In this document: piece by piece, positions 1 to 8,794 of the stretch
How positions within the stretch are numbered: the first letter of the stretch is position 1
Layout: every line of letters begins with the position of its first letter
Assembly: GCA_964515755.1 (NCBI GenBank)
Contig: CAZEVK010000004.1
Span: 1-64,000, forward strand
Origin: JAGVLN01 sp964515755
GTDB taxonomy: Bacteria; Pseudomonadota; Alphaproteobacteria; Rickettsiales; JABSSG01
Direction of reading: 5' to 3'
Length of the DNA stretch: 64,000 bases
Program-made: the position numbers and the translations under genes
Notes under the pieces: model-generated
What the model was told of the DNA's origin: nothing
What the model saw: the letters and a program-made list of their open reading frames with translations, nothing else
The model's database searches: none

Positions 1-82
1 AATGCTCTTTTTATATTTAATTTTTACTAAGACTTGAGATTGCATATACAGTGTTAAAACTGCATTTCAAATATCAACTCAA

Positions 83-108
83 CGCTCTTGGTTTTACAAC
101 CAAGCGCG
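83..108. other. Strong hairpin in the 1-315 leader region
   Basis: A 7-bp perfect stem (CTTGGTT/AACCAAG, loop TTAC) is extended after one mismatch by three more pairs (CGC/GCG). No T-run follows, so it is not a clear terminator. It could be part of a structured RNA or lie downstream of a gene beyond the window edge. The rest of 1-315 is AT-rich, and I see no gene in it. Confidence 0.4.
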
Positions 109-315
109 GCATTTGCAGATTTTATTTACAATTTTAAACAGCAAAAACTATAAAATATTTTTATAGTAGGATTGTGTTATATTCTTAGATACATAGTTTG
201 TCAAACACAAAATTAAAAATTTAATGACCTTAGCTTATAAACAGCATTGAAAGAAGCTAGAAAAATTTCAAAACTGTGCTAAGATTAAGCCTTATAAATA
301 AAAAAGAGCCTAGTT

Positions 316-909
316 ATGCAACAATTATCCTTATTGCGCTTATTTGGATTTATTACATTCTTAATAATATACATCGCTTTTCTAGATCCATCTTTTGAGC
401 AATTTATTACCTCTGTAGAGAATCTAAAAAGTATGAAAATACATTATATTTATATTTTATCTTCTTTCAGCTGGTTGATTGGTATTTGGGGATTAGTTTT
501 ATTCTTAAACAGTTCTAAAGCTGCTGTGCGTAATTTAACTTGGACTTTATTTATAATCACCAGTCTAATCAATTTTTGTTATTACGAAATATTTGAGAAT
601 TCATTTTCCTTATCAAATATCAATAAAATTGACGAAATGTTCCAAAAACTTAGAGAAATCCAAGCTACGAGCTTCTTAAAGTTTATTGGATTAAGCATAG
701 CAATAGCATTGTTTTCTAGGTATATTAAACCACTTAACATTTCTTATAATAAAATTTTTGTGGTGCTTTTAATTGCCACAATAACTTTAAACCTAGTTAT
801 AAACTCAGGTAATAATATTCCAATGCCAAGTATTTATGCCGTTATTGGAGTTATAATTTATAAATACTCGCTTTTAATTCTTGGAGTTGCTCCAGCTAAA
901 AAAGTCTAA
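316..909 (+). CDS. Hypothetical polytopic membrane protein
   Basis: I do not recognise this 197-residue protein. It has about five hydrophobic segments (roughly residues 8-22, 43-64, 73-90, 120-136 and 146-190) separated by short polar loops. It has no cysteine-based or catalytic motif that I can see. The layout faintly recalls the membrane half of phosphoethanolamine transferases, but the catalytic half is absent and the resemblance is too weak to use. The start ATG follows a weak AAGAG. The gene ends one base before the convergent small gene at 911-1204. Function unknown. Confidence 0.65.
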   Translation: MQQLSLLRLFGFITFLIIYIAFLDPSFEQFITSVENLKSMKIHYIYILSSFSWLIGIWGLVLFLNSSKAAVRNLTWTLFIITSLINFCYYEIFENSFSLSNINKIDEMFQKLREIQATSFLKFIGLSIAIALFSRYIKPLNISYNKIFVVLLIATITLNLVINSGNNIPMPSIYAVIGVIIYKYSLLILGVAPAKKV

Positions 910-910
910 T

Positions 911-1204
911 CTAACTAGCATTAACGCAAGCAATCATTGCCTTTAAATTAGCAATTAAAGGAAAACAATTAACGGTAATATTATTTATGGTAGCTAACAT
1001 ACCTTGCACTATAGCACTAAATTTGTCCATTATACCACTAGTTTGCAATGCTTTAAGAAGAGAATACACAGCGTAGATCGCTGGTATAGTCATCAAATAA
1101 TACCAATATCTAATAACATTAAAAATTGCTGCTGCACGAATACTAGAGAACAGCCTGTGCATTGCATCAGGAAACGTCTTTAGCCACATAAAAAATTCAA
1201 ACAT
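911..1204 (-). CDS. Small hypothetical membrane protein
   Basis: This is a 97-residue protein with two hydrophobic stretches (about residues 31-50 and 72-92). The start is well supported: AGAGGAAGGA stands directly before the ATG. It converges with the 316-909 gene with a 1-base gap and lies downstream of ccmB in the same direction. It may belong to one of the short Rickettsiales-specific families, but I cannot place it. Two cysteines (residues 80 and 93) fall in the last hydrophobic part. Confidence 0.6.
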   Translation of the reverse strand: MFEFFMWLKTFPDAMHRLFSSIRAAAIFNVIRYWYYLMTIPAIYAVYSLLKALQTSGIMDKFSAIVQGMLATINNITVNCFPLIANLKAMIACVNAS

Positions 1205-1257
1205 TCCTTCCTCTTATTCAAATTAAATAGACTAATAATTTTAGCCATTCTGTATTA

Positions 1258-1932
1258 TTATATTTTTTTTAATACATAACTACAAGCCAAAATTGAAATC
1301 AGAGAGAAAACAACTGTAAGCACAAGTAATATCTTAATATCAATAATTAAAATAGAAAAATCAATATTTTCGGTAATTGAGCTCAGGATTGAAGCTACGT
1401 ATAGCAATAAAATTATAGTTAGTGGCATAACTATTAAACATGAGATTATTACGCCATTACTAATTCTTAAAGTTAGGGCTGAAGCAAAAGTAACTAAAGA
1501 AGAAATAGATAATGATAACAAAAACAATGCCATATAAATGTTAAATAGATTTAAAAATAAATTTATATCATAAATAAAGCATAATAATGGAACTGAAATA
1601 AGTAGAATTATAAATAATTGCAACCAATGCGCTATAATTTTAGAGATTACAATGCTAATACTAGAATTCCCTGAAATAAGCAATTGTTCTAATGTCGAGT
1701 CATTAAAATCTGCTTGAAAAATCGTAGAAGCAGAAAGTAACGCGGCAAAAATGTATGGTAACAAAATAACATTAAATAAATTTAGATTTACTTTAGGATC
1801 TCCGTGAGAAAGTATAGAAATTAGCAATAAAGTTGTAATACTAAAAAAAGCCAAACTATTAAAGAAATAGCCATTGCGCAAAAAAGCAATTACCAGATCA
1901 CGTTTCAATATAGCTACAAAAACATTATTCAT
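1258..1932 (-). CDS. ccmB: Heme exporter permease CcmB
   Basis: This is the membrane subunit of the CcmAB(C) ABC system of cytochrome c maturation, which acts with CcmC to load heme onto CcmE in the periplasm. The length (224 residues) is normal for CcmB. About six transmembrane helices are visible, with the typical start 'lkRDLviafr' (here ILKRDLVIAFLRNG) and the conserved region around DFNDSTLEQLLISG (residues 75-88). The gene overlaps the end of ccmA by 8 bases, so the two are translationally coupled. A GGGA Shine-Dalgarno lies inside ccmA. No ccmC is visible in the window. Confidence 0.9.
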   Translation of the reverse strand: MNNVFVAILKRDLVIAFLRNGYFFNSLAFFSITTLLLISILSHGDPKVNLNLFNVILLPYIFAALLSASTIFQADFNDSTLEQLLISGNSSISIVISKIIAHWLQLFIILLISVPLLCFIYDINLFLNLFNIYMALFLLSLSISSLVTFASALTLRISNGVIISCLIVMPLTIILLLYVASILSSITENIDFSILIIDIKILLVLTVVFSLISILACSYVLKKI

Positions 1933-2539
1933 TTTTAAATCCCTGAATATCTAAATAATTAACATATGGTAAGCCATCTAGGCCATGACTTGCAATCACT
2001 ACTATTCCTCGCTCTCTTACTCTAACTTTAATAAGATCTATTAGTAAATCCTGTGCAATTTTATCCAGGTTTATTTCTGGCTCATCTAATAACCATAAAT
2101 TAGTTTGCGATAATAATAACCGAGCTAACTCAACTTTTCTTTGCCAACCAGCAGAAAGAGACTCAACATTTAGATCTAAAACATTATGAAGCTTAAAATG
2201 ATAGATTGCGGGTAGAAATAATTCATTAGAGCCTCTTAATTTGCACCAAAAATCTAGATTTTCAAAAACAGTTAATTCTTTTTTTAAAGCATTATTATGA
2301 CCAATATAACAAACATTTTGTTGAAATGATTGTAAGTCCTTGTTTATATCGATATTATTCCATGAGATCTTTCCAGCTTTATGCTCTATTAATCCAACCA
2401 GCATTTTAAGTAAGCAAGTTTTTCCACTACCATTTGCCCCTTTAATTATTAGCAAACTACCTGGTAATAAAGTAAAGCCAACATTTTTGAAAATAATTCC
2501 ATAATTATTTTCTAAACTTAAATTTTGACAAGTTAGCAC
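1925..2539 (-). CDS. ccmA: Heme exporter ATP-binding protein CcmA
   Basis: This is the ABC ATPase that drives release of heme-loaded CcmE during c-type cytochrome assembly. The 204 residues contain Walker A GANGSGKT (34-41), the signature LSAGWQRKVELARLLL (about 129-144, with the QR-rich form seen in CcmA) and Walker B LWLLDEPE followed by NLD. Length and order with ccmB fit the family. Divergent acnA starts 87 bases away, so the intervening region probably carries promoters for both directions. Confidence 0.93.
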   Translation of the reverse strand: MLTCQNLSLENNYGIIFKNVGFTLLPGSLLIIKGANGSGKTCLLKMLVGLIEHKAGKISWNNIDINKDLQSFQQNVCYIGHNNALKKELTVFENLDFWCKLRGSNELFLPAIYHFKLHNVLDLNVESLSAGWQRKVELARLLLSQTNLWLLDEPEINLDKIAQDLLIDLIKVRVRERGIVVIASHGLDGLPYVNYLDIQGFKNE

Positions 2540-2625
2540 TATTTACTCCTTTGACAGAATCTTATTGAAAGTTTATTATAACTAAGATAATCACAAAGCA
2601 AACCCTTAATATTTCTGGAGATAAA

Positions 2626-5307
2626 ATGAATAATAGTACAAAAAAACTTATGGTAGCTAAAAAGTTTAAAACTAGTACCCTTGAATACCAGTACTATAGT
2701 TTGCAATCAGCAGCTGATCAAGTATCTCGTGATATAAGTACATTGCCAATCACATTAAAAATCTTATTAGAAAATTTATTGCGTAATCAAGACAGTAAAA
2801 CCGTCTTTATTGAAGATATAACTGCATTAATGGATTGGGTTAAAACTAAAGGCTCAAATCACGAAATTGCATTCAGACCAGCACGAGTTCTAATGCAAGA
2901 TTTCACTGGCGTACCAGCAATTGTAGATTTGGCGGCTATGCGTGACGCGATGGTTAATCTTGGAGGAAAACCGCAAAAAATTAATCCCTTATCTCCCGTA
3001 GATTTAGTAATCGATCATTCTGTACAAGTAGATTATTATGGACATGAGGATTCATTCGAAAAAAATGTAAAAATAGAGTTTGATCGCAACAAAGAACGTT
3101 ATGAATTTTTAAGATGGGGACAGGAAGCATTTGATAATTTTAGAGTTGTGCCGCCTGGAACAGGGATCTGTCACCAAATCAATTTGGAATATCTTGCCAA
3201 AGTAGTTTGGTCATCAAAAGTTGATGACGTATTAACTGCATATCCTGATACCGTATTTGGTACAGATAGCCACACCACCATGATTAATGGTTTAGCCGTA
3301 TTAGGCTGGGGAGTTGGCGGAATTGAAGCTGAAGCTGCAATGCTTGGTCAACCAACTTCAATGGTAATACCAGAGGTTATAGGCTTTAAATTAAGAGGAA
3401 AACTATCTGAAGGGGTTACCGCGACTGACTTAGTACTAACCATAACAAATATACTACGTAAAAAAGGCGTAGTTGGTAAATTTGTTGAATTCTTTGGCAA
3501 TGGTTTGCAGCATCTATCACTAGCTGATCGCGCAACTATTGCAAATATGGCACCAGAATATGGTGCCACTTGTGGATATTTTCCAATAGATCAAGAAACA
3601 CTAAATTATTTATATCTTTCCGGAAGAGAACAAGAGCAGATTGATCTCGTTGAACAATACGCAAAGCTACAAGGCATTTGGCATGATGAGAATAGTATTG
3701 AACCAATATTTACCGATATCGTTGAATTAGATTTAGCTACCGTTGAACCTTGTATAGCTGGACCAAAACGTCCACAAGATAAAATTGTTTTAGATGAAGT
3801 GAAAAACTCTTTATTAAAAGAATTAGAAACATCGCTTTCAAAAGATCATTCCATTGAAACAAAATATCAGGTTGATTGCAAAGACTATAAACTTGGACAT
3901 GGAGACTTGGTTATTGCGGCTATTACTAGCTGTACAAATACTTCTAATCCATCTGTAATGCTTGCTGCAGGATTAGTCGCAAGAAAAGCTGTAGAAAAAG
4001 GTATGAACGTTAAACCATGGGTAAAAACTTCATTGGCTCCAGGATCGAAAGTAGTAACTGAATATTTAGCTGCTACTAATTTACAAAATGATTTAGACAA
4101 AATTGGTTTCTCTTTAGTTGGTTATGGCTGTACTACCTGCATTGGTAACTCAGGCCCATTAGATAAATTTATTGAAGATGTAATTACTGCTAATCAATTA
4201 ACTGTATCAGCAGTGCTATCAGGAAATCGAAATTTTGAAGGTAGAATTCACCCCTTCGTTAGAGCAAATTATCTAGCTTCACCACCATTAGTTGTGGCAT
4301 ATGCTTTAGCTGGTACAGTTAACATTGATTTAGCCAAAGATCCTCTTGGAAAAGATAAAAATGGTAATAATGTTTATTTAAAAGACATTTGGCCATCAAA
4401 CGAAGAAGTTATTGAGCTAGTAAAAAAGTGCGTTACTCCAAAAATGTTTAGGGAAAAGTATCAAGATGTTTTCTCAGGCGATAAATTATGGCAAAGCATT
4501 AATGTTGCTAAAACTATGACTTATAATTGGAATGATAAAAGCACTTATGTTAAAAACCCTCCATATTTTGATAACATGGTAAAAACACCAGGTACAATTT
4601 CTGAAGTCAGATCAGCAAAATTACTTGCATTGCTTGGTGATAGCATTACCACTGATCATATTTCACCAGCAGGCAATATTGCAAAAACTAGCCCTGCAGC
4701 AAAATACTTGCAAGAACATGGTGTGCAAACAACTGATTTTAACTCTTACGGTGCAAGACGCGGTAATCATGAAGTAATGATGCGCGGTACCTTTGCTAAC
4801 ATTAGAATCAAAAATGAACTTGTCCCAGGTATCGAAGGCGGAGTTACTACTTATATGCCTACAAAAGAGGTGATGAGCATTTATGATGCCGCAATGAAGT
4901 ATAGAGAAAACCGTATTCCGCTTATCATTATCGCTGGCAAAGAATATGGCACTGGCTCATCCAGAGACTGGGCAGCAAAAGGCCCTTCTCTCCTTGGAGT
5001 AAAAGCGGTGATAGCCGAAAGCTTCGAACGCATTCATCGTTCCAATTTGGTAGGAATGGGTGTATTACCAATTGTATTTAAAGGTGGAGTTACTCGTAAA
5101 GATTTAGCTCTAGAAGGAGATGAAACCTTTGATTTACTTGGTCTTTCTCCGGAAATGAAGCCAAAATCTGAGGTAAAATTAGTAATTCATTATGCAAACA
5201 ATAAACGTAAGGAATTCGAACTCATCTGTCGCGTTGATACTATTCAGGAAATTGAGTATCTTAAACACAACGGAGTTCTTCCTTATATGATTAGGGAATT
5301 AATTTAA
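2626..5307 (+). CDS. acnA: Aconitate hydratase A
   Basis: This enzyme isomerises citrate to isocitrate through cis-aconitate in the TCA cycle, using a [4Fe-4S] cluster. The 893 residues match AcnA/IRP-type aconitase length. Clear motifs are GTDSHTTMINGLAVLGWGVGG, the cluster ligands in AAITSCTNTSNPSVM and GYGCTTCIGNSGPL, the swivel-domain GDSITTDHISPAG, SYGARRGNHEVMMRGTF and the substrate-binding GKEYGTGSSRDWAAKG near residue 770. A GGAG lies at good spacing before the ATG. No frameshift is seen. With icd at 11290-12504, the window holds two consecutive TCA steps. Confidence 0.98.
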   Translation: MNNSTKKLMVAKKFKTSTLEYQYYSLQSAADQVSRDISTLPITLKILLENLLRNQDSKTVFIEDITALMDWVKTKGSNHEIAFRPARVLMQDFTGVPAIVDLAAMRDAMVNLGGKPQKINPLSPVDLVIDHSVQVDYYGHEDSFEKNVKIEFDRNKERYEFLRWGQEAFDNFRVVPPGTGICHQINLEYLAKVVWSSKVDDVLTAYPDTVFGTDSHTTMINGLAVLGWGVGGIEAEAAMLGQPTSMVIPEVIGFKLRGKLSEGVTATDLVLTITNILRKKGVVGKFVEFFGNGLQHLSLADRATIANMAPEYGATCGYFPIDQETLNYLYLSGREQEQIDLVEQYAKLQGIWHDENSIEPIFTDIVELDLATVEPCIAGPKRPQDKIVLDEVKNSLLKELETSLSKDHSIETKYQVDCKDYKLGHGDLVIAAITSCTNTSNPSVMLAAGLVARKAVEKGMNVKPWVKTSLAPGSKVVTEYLAATNLQNDLDKIGFSLVGYGCTTCIGNSGPLDKFIEDVITANQLTVSAVLSGNRNFEGRIHPFVRANYLASPPLVVAYALAGTVNIDLAKDPLGKDKNGNNVYLKDIWPSNEEVIELVKKCVTPKMFREKYQDVFSGDKLWQSINVAKTMTYNWNDKSTYVKNPPYFDNMVKTPGTISEVRSAKLLALLGDSITTDHISPAGNIAKTSPAAKYLQEHGVQTTDFNSYGARRGNHEVMMRGTFANIRIKNELVPGIEGGVTTYMPTKEVMSIYDAAMKYRENRIPLIIIAGKEYGTGSSRDWAAKGPSLLGVKAVIAESFERIHRSNLVGMGVLPIVFKGGVTRKDLALEGDETFDLLGLSPEMKPKSEVKLVIHYANNKRKEFELICRVDTIQEIEYLKHNGVLPYMIRELI

Positions 5308-5380
5308 AGCTTAATATATTTAATTGTAAATCTTACACATTGATATAAGCTTATAATTAAAAATAGGAATTGATATTAAT

Positions 5381-5533
5381 ATGGTATTTATTTTCATTCT
5401 TTTATTAATAAATCTTTTGATTATTTGGTTTAATAATAGAAAGGCTGCTGTATCTATATTAATACTCAACTTGATAGTTGGCTGCACTTTATTTTTTCAT
5501 CATATCTCTTCTAGTCTTGATATTCAGCTTTAA
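5381..5533 (+). CDS. DUF5993-like 50-residue membrane protein
   Basis: This small gene has an ATG start at 5381 and a TAA at 5531-5533. The product begins MVFIFILLLINLLIIW, has a polar NNRKAA turn, then a second hydrophobic helix ending in FFHHISSSLDIQL. Two short helices with a C-terminal His-His and a position just before dsbB match what I know of the DUF5993 family, small proteins encoded next to DsbB/DsbI. It ends 11 bases before dsbB, so the pair is probably cotranscribed. Its role is unknown; it may be a partner or assembly factor of the oxidase. The family assignment is from memory. Confidence 0.75.
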   Translation: MVFIFILLLINLLIIWFNNRKAAVSILILNLIVGCTLFFHHISSSLDIQL

Positions 5534-5544
5534 GGAATGCGTAT

Positions 5545-6087
5545 ATGAAATCAAAATTTATTATAAAATATATTGATTTTTTTGAAATTGCTGGCCTTTG
5601 GCTTTTAATAACTTTAGCGCTATTAATTCAATTCTATTTAAATGAGCTACCTTGCCCTTTATGTTTATTACAAAGATTTGGATTTATGGGGATGATGGTA
5701 ACATTATGCTTAAATTTCCGCTTTGGATATAAAGCAAGTCATGTTAATCTTTCATTATTATTTGCAATATTTACCTCTTTTGTTGCGCTTAGACAGATAG
5801 CCTTACATGCTATTCCTGGGACAGGATCATATGGCAGCGCTATATTTGGATTACATTTATACACATGGTCGTTTATAATTTCTATGGCATTTGTTATTTT
5901 CAATAGTTTAATTCTAAGTTTAATGGCTCTTAAAGGAGAAAGACCTACTGCTAATAAAACTTTAAAAATCATTCAAAAAGTTTCATTTCTTTTAGTCGGA
6001 ACAATTATTACTATCAATATAATCTCCACTTTTTTAGAATGCGGCTTTTCTCAATGCCCAGATAATCCTACATCTTATTTGTGGTAA
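5545..6087 (+). CDS. dsbB: Disulfide bond formation protein B (DsbB/DsbI type)
   Basis: This inner-membrane quinone-linked oxidase regenerates a periplasmic thiol oxidase. The 180 residues include five hydrophobic segments. The first redox pair is Cys37/Cys40 in LPCPLCLLQRFGF. The second periplasmic loop (about 87-105), which carries the second Cys pair in E. coli DsbB, has no cysteine. Instead Cys166 and Cys171 lie in the short tail after the last helix (ECGFSQCPDNP), predicted periplasmic. AAGGA precedes the start, and the DUF5993-like gene lies 11 bases upstream. No dsbA is seen in the window. Confidence 0.88.
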   Translation: MKSKFIIKYIDFFEIAGLWLLITLALLIQFYLNELPCPLCLLQRFGFMGMMVTLCLNFRFGYKASHVNLSLLFAIFTSFVALRQIALHAIPGTGSYGSAIFGLHLYTWSFIISMAFVIFNSLILSLMALKGERPTANKTLKIIQKVSFLLVGTIITINIISTFLECGFSQCPDNPTSYLW

Positions 6088-6161
6088 AGTCGGTAAAACT
6101 TTACAGCACTTTAAATCTAGAGTAAAACAACTGATAGATTACTTATTATCTTGAGGTTGAT

Positions 6162-7046
6162 ATGGTTACAAAAATTCATGGTATGCTCACTGCTCTCATT
6201 ACGCCATTTAAAAATAATAAAATAGACGAAAGTGCTTATGAGAAGTTAATAGAGCATCAAATTAAAAGCGGTATACATGGTTTAGTACCATGCGGCTCTA
6301 CAGGAGAATTTGCTACTTTAGAAGAGCAAGAAATCTTACAAACAATCAAATTATGTGTAGAAGTTGCTAATAAGCGGATTCCAGTTATAGCCGGCATTGG
6401 TACCAATAACACAATAAAAACTGTCAACTTTGCTCAAATAGTTTCAAAACTTGGCGTTGATGCTGTTATGGCAGTAGTACCATATTATAATAAACCATCA
6501 CAAAAAGGGCTATACGAACATTATAAATTAATTCACGATGCTATTAATATAGGTCTGGTATTGTATAATGTTCCTGGTAGAACCGTTACTGATCTATTAC
6601 CAGCTACCACAGCACAATTAGCAAGATTACCACGAGTAATAGCACTTAAGGATGCTACAGCTAATTTAGAGCGCCCTTTGCAGATATTAAGTCAATTACA
6701 AAATACGAATTTTACTTTACTTAGCGGCGATGATGTTACTTTTGTAGCGCATAATATTAACGGTGGACATGGCTCCATCTCTGTTGCTTCAAATGTAGTG
6801 CCTAAGCAAATGGTACAAATTCAAAATTTATGCCAACAGGGTAAATATAATCAAGCATTAGAGCTTCATATGAAGCTTTTACCTCTCTACGACATATTAT
6901 TCTGCGAATCTAATCCAGTACCAGTAAAATATGCGTTAGAGTTGATGGGAGTATGCTCTAGCGCGGTAAGATTACCATTATGGGAATTAAGTGATGGAAA
7001 TAAGGAAAAAGTAAGAAATGTACTCAAGAAATTAGAATTAATATGA
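6162..7046 (+). CDS. dapA: 4-hydroxy-tetrahydrodipicolinate synthase
   Basis: This enzyme condenses pyruvate with aspartate semialdehyde in the diaminopimelate/lysine branch. At 294 residues it is full length. The Schiff-base lysine is Lys163 in VIALKDATANL. The proton-relay residues are visible as Thr47 (CGSTGEF), Tyr109 and Tyr135 (LYNVPGRT). GAGG precedes the ATG. The stop overlaps the smpB start (ATGA, 4 bases), so the two are coupled. With lysC at 41558 it supports synthesis of meso-diaminopimelate for peptidoglycan. Confidence 0.97.
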   Translation: MVTKIHGMLTALITPFKNNKIDESAYEKLIEHQIKSGIHGLVPCGSTGEFATLEEQEILQTIKLCVEVANKRIPVIAGIGTNNTIKTVNFAQIVSKLGVDAVMAVVPYYNKPSQKGLYEHYKLIHDAINIGLVLYNVPGRTVTDLLPATTAQLARLPRVIALKDATANLERPLQILSQLQNTNFTLLSGDDVTFVAHNINGGHGSISVASNVVPKQMVQIQNLCQQGKYNQALELHMKLLPLYDILFCESNPVPVKYALELMGVCSSAVRLPLWELSDGNKEKVRNVLKKLELI

Positions 7047-7492
7047 GAGTCATATCCTCAAATCGCAAAGCAAGTTTTAATTACTTTATTAATGATAAGT
7101 TCGAAGCAGGAATTGTTTTAACTGGGAGTGAGATAAAATCTTTGCGAAACGGCAAAGCTAGTATAGAAGAGGCTTACATTAGCGACTATAAAGGAGAATT
7201 ATATCTAATAAATTCTAATATTTCAAAATACGCACAATCTAATCAATTTAATCATGACGAAAAAAGACAAAGAAAGTTATTATTGCATTCTAAACAAATT
7301 AATAAATTTCTTGGATTTCTTAAGATCAAGGGTAATACCATCATACCTTTAAAGATGTATTTTAACGACAAAAATCGTGTAAAAGTTGAAATTGCAGTTG
7401 CTTCTGGTAAAAAACTTTTTGATAAAAGAGCTACCATTAAAGAGCGAGATTGGCAGAGGGAAAAAGGTAGGTTGTTAAGAAATGGTAAATAA
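7043..7492 (+). CDS. smpB: SsrA-binding protein SmpB
   Basis: This tmRNA partner delivers SsrA to stalled ribosomes for trans-translation. The 149 residues are the usual size. Typical SmpB blocks are visible: an N-terminal NRKASFNYFINDKFEAGIVLTGSEIKSLR, then LHSKQINKFLG and the basic C-terminal tail KKLFDKRATIKERDWQREKGR that enters the mRNA channel. It is coupled to dapA by a 4-base overlap. The tmRNA gene itself is not in this window. Confidence 0.96.
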   Translation: MRVISSNRKASFNYFINDKFEAGIVLTGSEIKSLRNGKASIEEAYISDYKGELYLINSNISKYAQSNQFNHDEKRQRKLLLHSKQINKFLGFLKIKGNTIIPLKMYFNDKNRVKVEIAVASGKKLFDKRATIKERDWQREKGRLLRNGK

Positions 7493-7500
7493 AATTTTTA

Positions 7501-7527
7501 CAATTAGCTCTTGGAGCAATTGAATTT
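7501..7527 (+). terminator. Weak intrinsic terminator after smpB
   Basis: The hairpin is CAATT-A-GCTC, loop TTG, GAGC-AATTG, followed by AATTTTT. It has 9 pairs with one bulge, low GC and a short T-run. It begins 8 bases after the smpB stop. It overlaps the proposed -35 box of the carD promoter. Confidence 0.4.
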
Positions 7528-7539
7528 TTATGATACAAT
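7511..7539 (+). promoter_or_regulatory. Predicted sigma-70 promoter for carD
   Basis: TTGGAG (7511-7516) and TACAAT (7534-7539) are separated by exactly 17 bases. The match to TTGACA/TATAAT is 4/6 and 5/6. Predicted initiation is about 40-45 bases before the carD start. Confidence 0.5.
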
Positions 7540-7590
7540 GCGACTTGTTAATTCAACTACTTTGTGCAAAATCTAAAAGGAGAAATGTGT

Positions 7591-8097
7591 ATGTTAGCTG
7601 ATGTAAACTTTAAAGCCGGAGATAGTGTTGTTTACCCATCGCATGGCGTTGGAAAAATAATAGAGATTGAATCACAAGCAATAGGCGGTATCGAAATGCA
7701 ACTCTATGTGATTCATTTTGAAAGAGAAAAAATGTCTTTAAGAATTCCTGTTAGAAAAGCAAAAAAATCAGGCTTAAGAGCGCTAAGTAATTATGGTGAC
7801 GTTGAAAAAGTACTAAATGTGCTTCGTAGTCGTCCTAAAACAAGCAAAGGAATGTGGAGTAGAAGAGCAACAGAATACGAAACAAAAATTAACTCTGGCG
7901 AACTCTCTTTAATCGCAGAAGTAGTAAGAGACCTATATAAAAATGTAGATGATCCAGATCGTTCTTATAGTGAAAGATTGATTTACGAGTCAGCTCTTAA
8001 TCGTTTGTCTAGCGAATTTGCAGCTTTAAATGGTGTTGAACGTGATATAGCAATTACTCAAATCGTTGATGTAATAAGAGAAAAACAAGCAGCGTAG
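7591..8097 (+). CDS. CarD family transcriptional regulator
   Basis: CarD proteins bind RNA polymerase beta through an N-terminal RID/Tudor-like domain and stabilise open complexes. Here the RID domain covers about residues 1-55 with the signature VVYPSHGVGKI, followed by a helical DNA-binding domain (KVLNVLRSRPKTSKGMWSRR). I chose the ATG at 7591 (168 residues) because AAAAGGAG (7575-7582) sits 8 bases before it. The ATG at 7585 is only 2 bases from it, and the GTG at 7564 precedes it. It is monocistronic, with its own promoter and a strong terminator. It probably acts as a general stimulator of rRNA or housekeeping promoters. Confidence 0.9.
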   Translation: MLADVNFKAGDSVVYPSHGVGKIIEIESQAIGGIEMQLYVIHFEREKMSLRIPVRKAKKSGLRALSNYGDVEKVLNVLRSRPKTSKGMWSRRATEYETKINSGELSLIAEVVRDLYKNVDDPDRSYSERLIYESALNRLSSEFAALNGVERDIAITQIVDVIREKQAA

Positions 8098-8119
8098 TAG
8101 TAGCGCTTTTTTAAATATT

Positions 8120-8150
8120 AAATAGTCCCTCCCTTGCGGGACTATTTTTT
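8120..8150 (+). terminator. Intrinsic terminator of carD (possibly bidirectional)
   Basis: A perfect 10-bp stem AAATAGTCCC/GGGACTATTT (8120-8129 with 8138-8147) closes an 8-base loop and is followed by Ts. The stop codon of the convergent esterase pseudogene (8142-8144) lies inside the stem, so the element may end transcription from both sides. Confidence 0.85.
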
Positions 8151-8772
8151 TATCTGTAATACTTGATTCATAAACTTAACACCAACATTAATTCCATTAT
8201 TATTAATTTTGTGTCCAAGATTAGGAATAACTTCGCCATCAACGTTCACACCTACAGAATTTAGCTGTGTACAAGCATCATAAAAATAATTAATAGTTAC
8301 TACTTGATCATCTTTACCGTGAATTAATTTCACTGGAGGATATGATGTTATCTCATCTTTTAAATATTCTGGCAATGTTAGCGCACCACTATACCCTACT
8401 TTGCTCTTCGCAAGCCTACATGTAATGCAATTCTTGTTCTCTGAGAAAAACCCAATTAACATAATATGCTTATCCAAAAGACTGTGTTCATGCAATTTCT
8501 GATCAATAAATCTATTTAGAATCTGTTCGGTTTTTTTTGCAGTTTTATGAATATTTTCGGGTGTCCAATCTCCATCATAACGCAACCAATCGTATTTATT
8601 ATTATAGCCTTTACACTCATGCGGGCCATTAGGTGCATAAAAATGTGCATCAGGAAATTTAGGAGATACAAAGTTTACAAACAATCGAATCATCATATGC
8701 TCGCCACACATTGCAAAGCCATGCAGTAAGAATATCAATTGTTTTGTATACCGCTAATTGATGGAACTTCAT
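8142..8772 (-). pseudogene. Decayed carboxylesterase/phospholipase-like hydrolase
   Basis: The reading frame resembles alpha/beta-hydrolases of the YpfH/carboxylesterase-2 family: LIFLLHG near the start, PDAHFYAPNGPH, WLRYDGDW, VGYSGALTLPEYL, VKLIHGKDDQVV (catalytic Asp) and LGHKI (catalytic His). The nucleophile block is out of frame: the open frame reads IGFFSENKN, while the next frame reads GFSQRTRIALHVGLRRA, the expected GxSxG helix. The shift falls at a five-base homopolymer (8446-8450) and is undone near 8397-8405. The natural ATG (8772) is also in another frame from the LIFLLHG part, which in frame begins only at a TTG (8738). The second Gly of the motif is Arg. At least three indels make this a pseudogene, unless the draft sequence is wrong. 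Confidence 0.7.
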
Positions 8773-8794
8773 AGGAAAACAAAGACTGGGACAT

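Noticed and set aside
316..909. Truncated phosphoethanolamine transferase (EptA) membrane domain
   Set aside because: The helix pattern is loosely similar, but none of the sulfatase-type catalytic half is present nearby and the loop signatures do not match convincingly.
7564..7590. GTG (7564) or ATG (7585) as carD start
   Set aside because: The AAAAGGAG ribosome site lies at 7575-7582, so GTG would place it inside the gene and ATG 7585 would be only 2 bases away. The ATG at 7591 has normal spacing.
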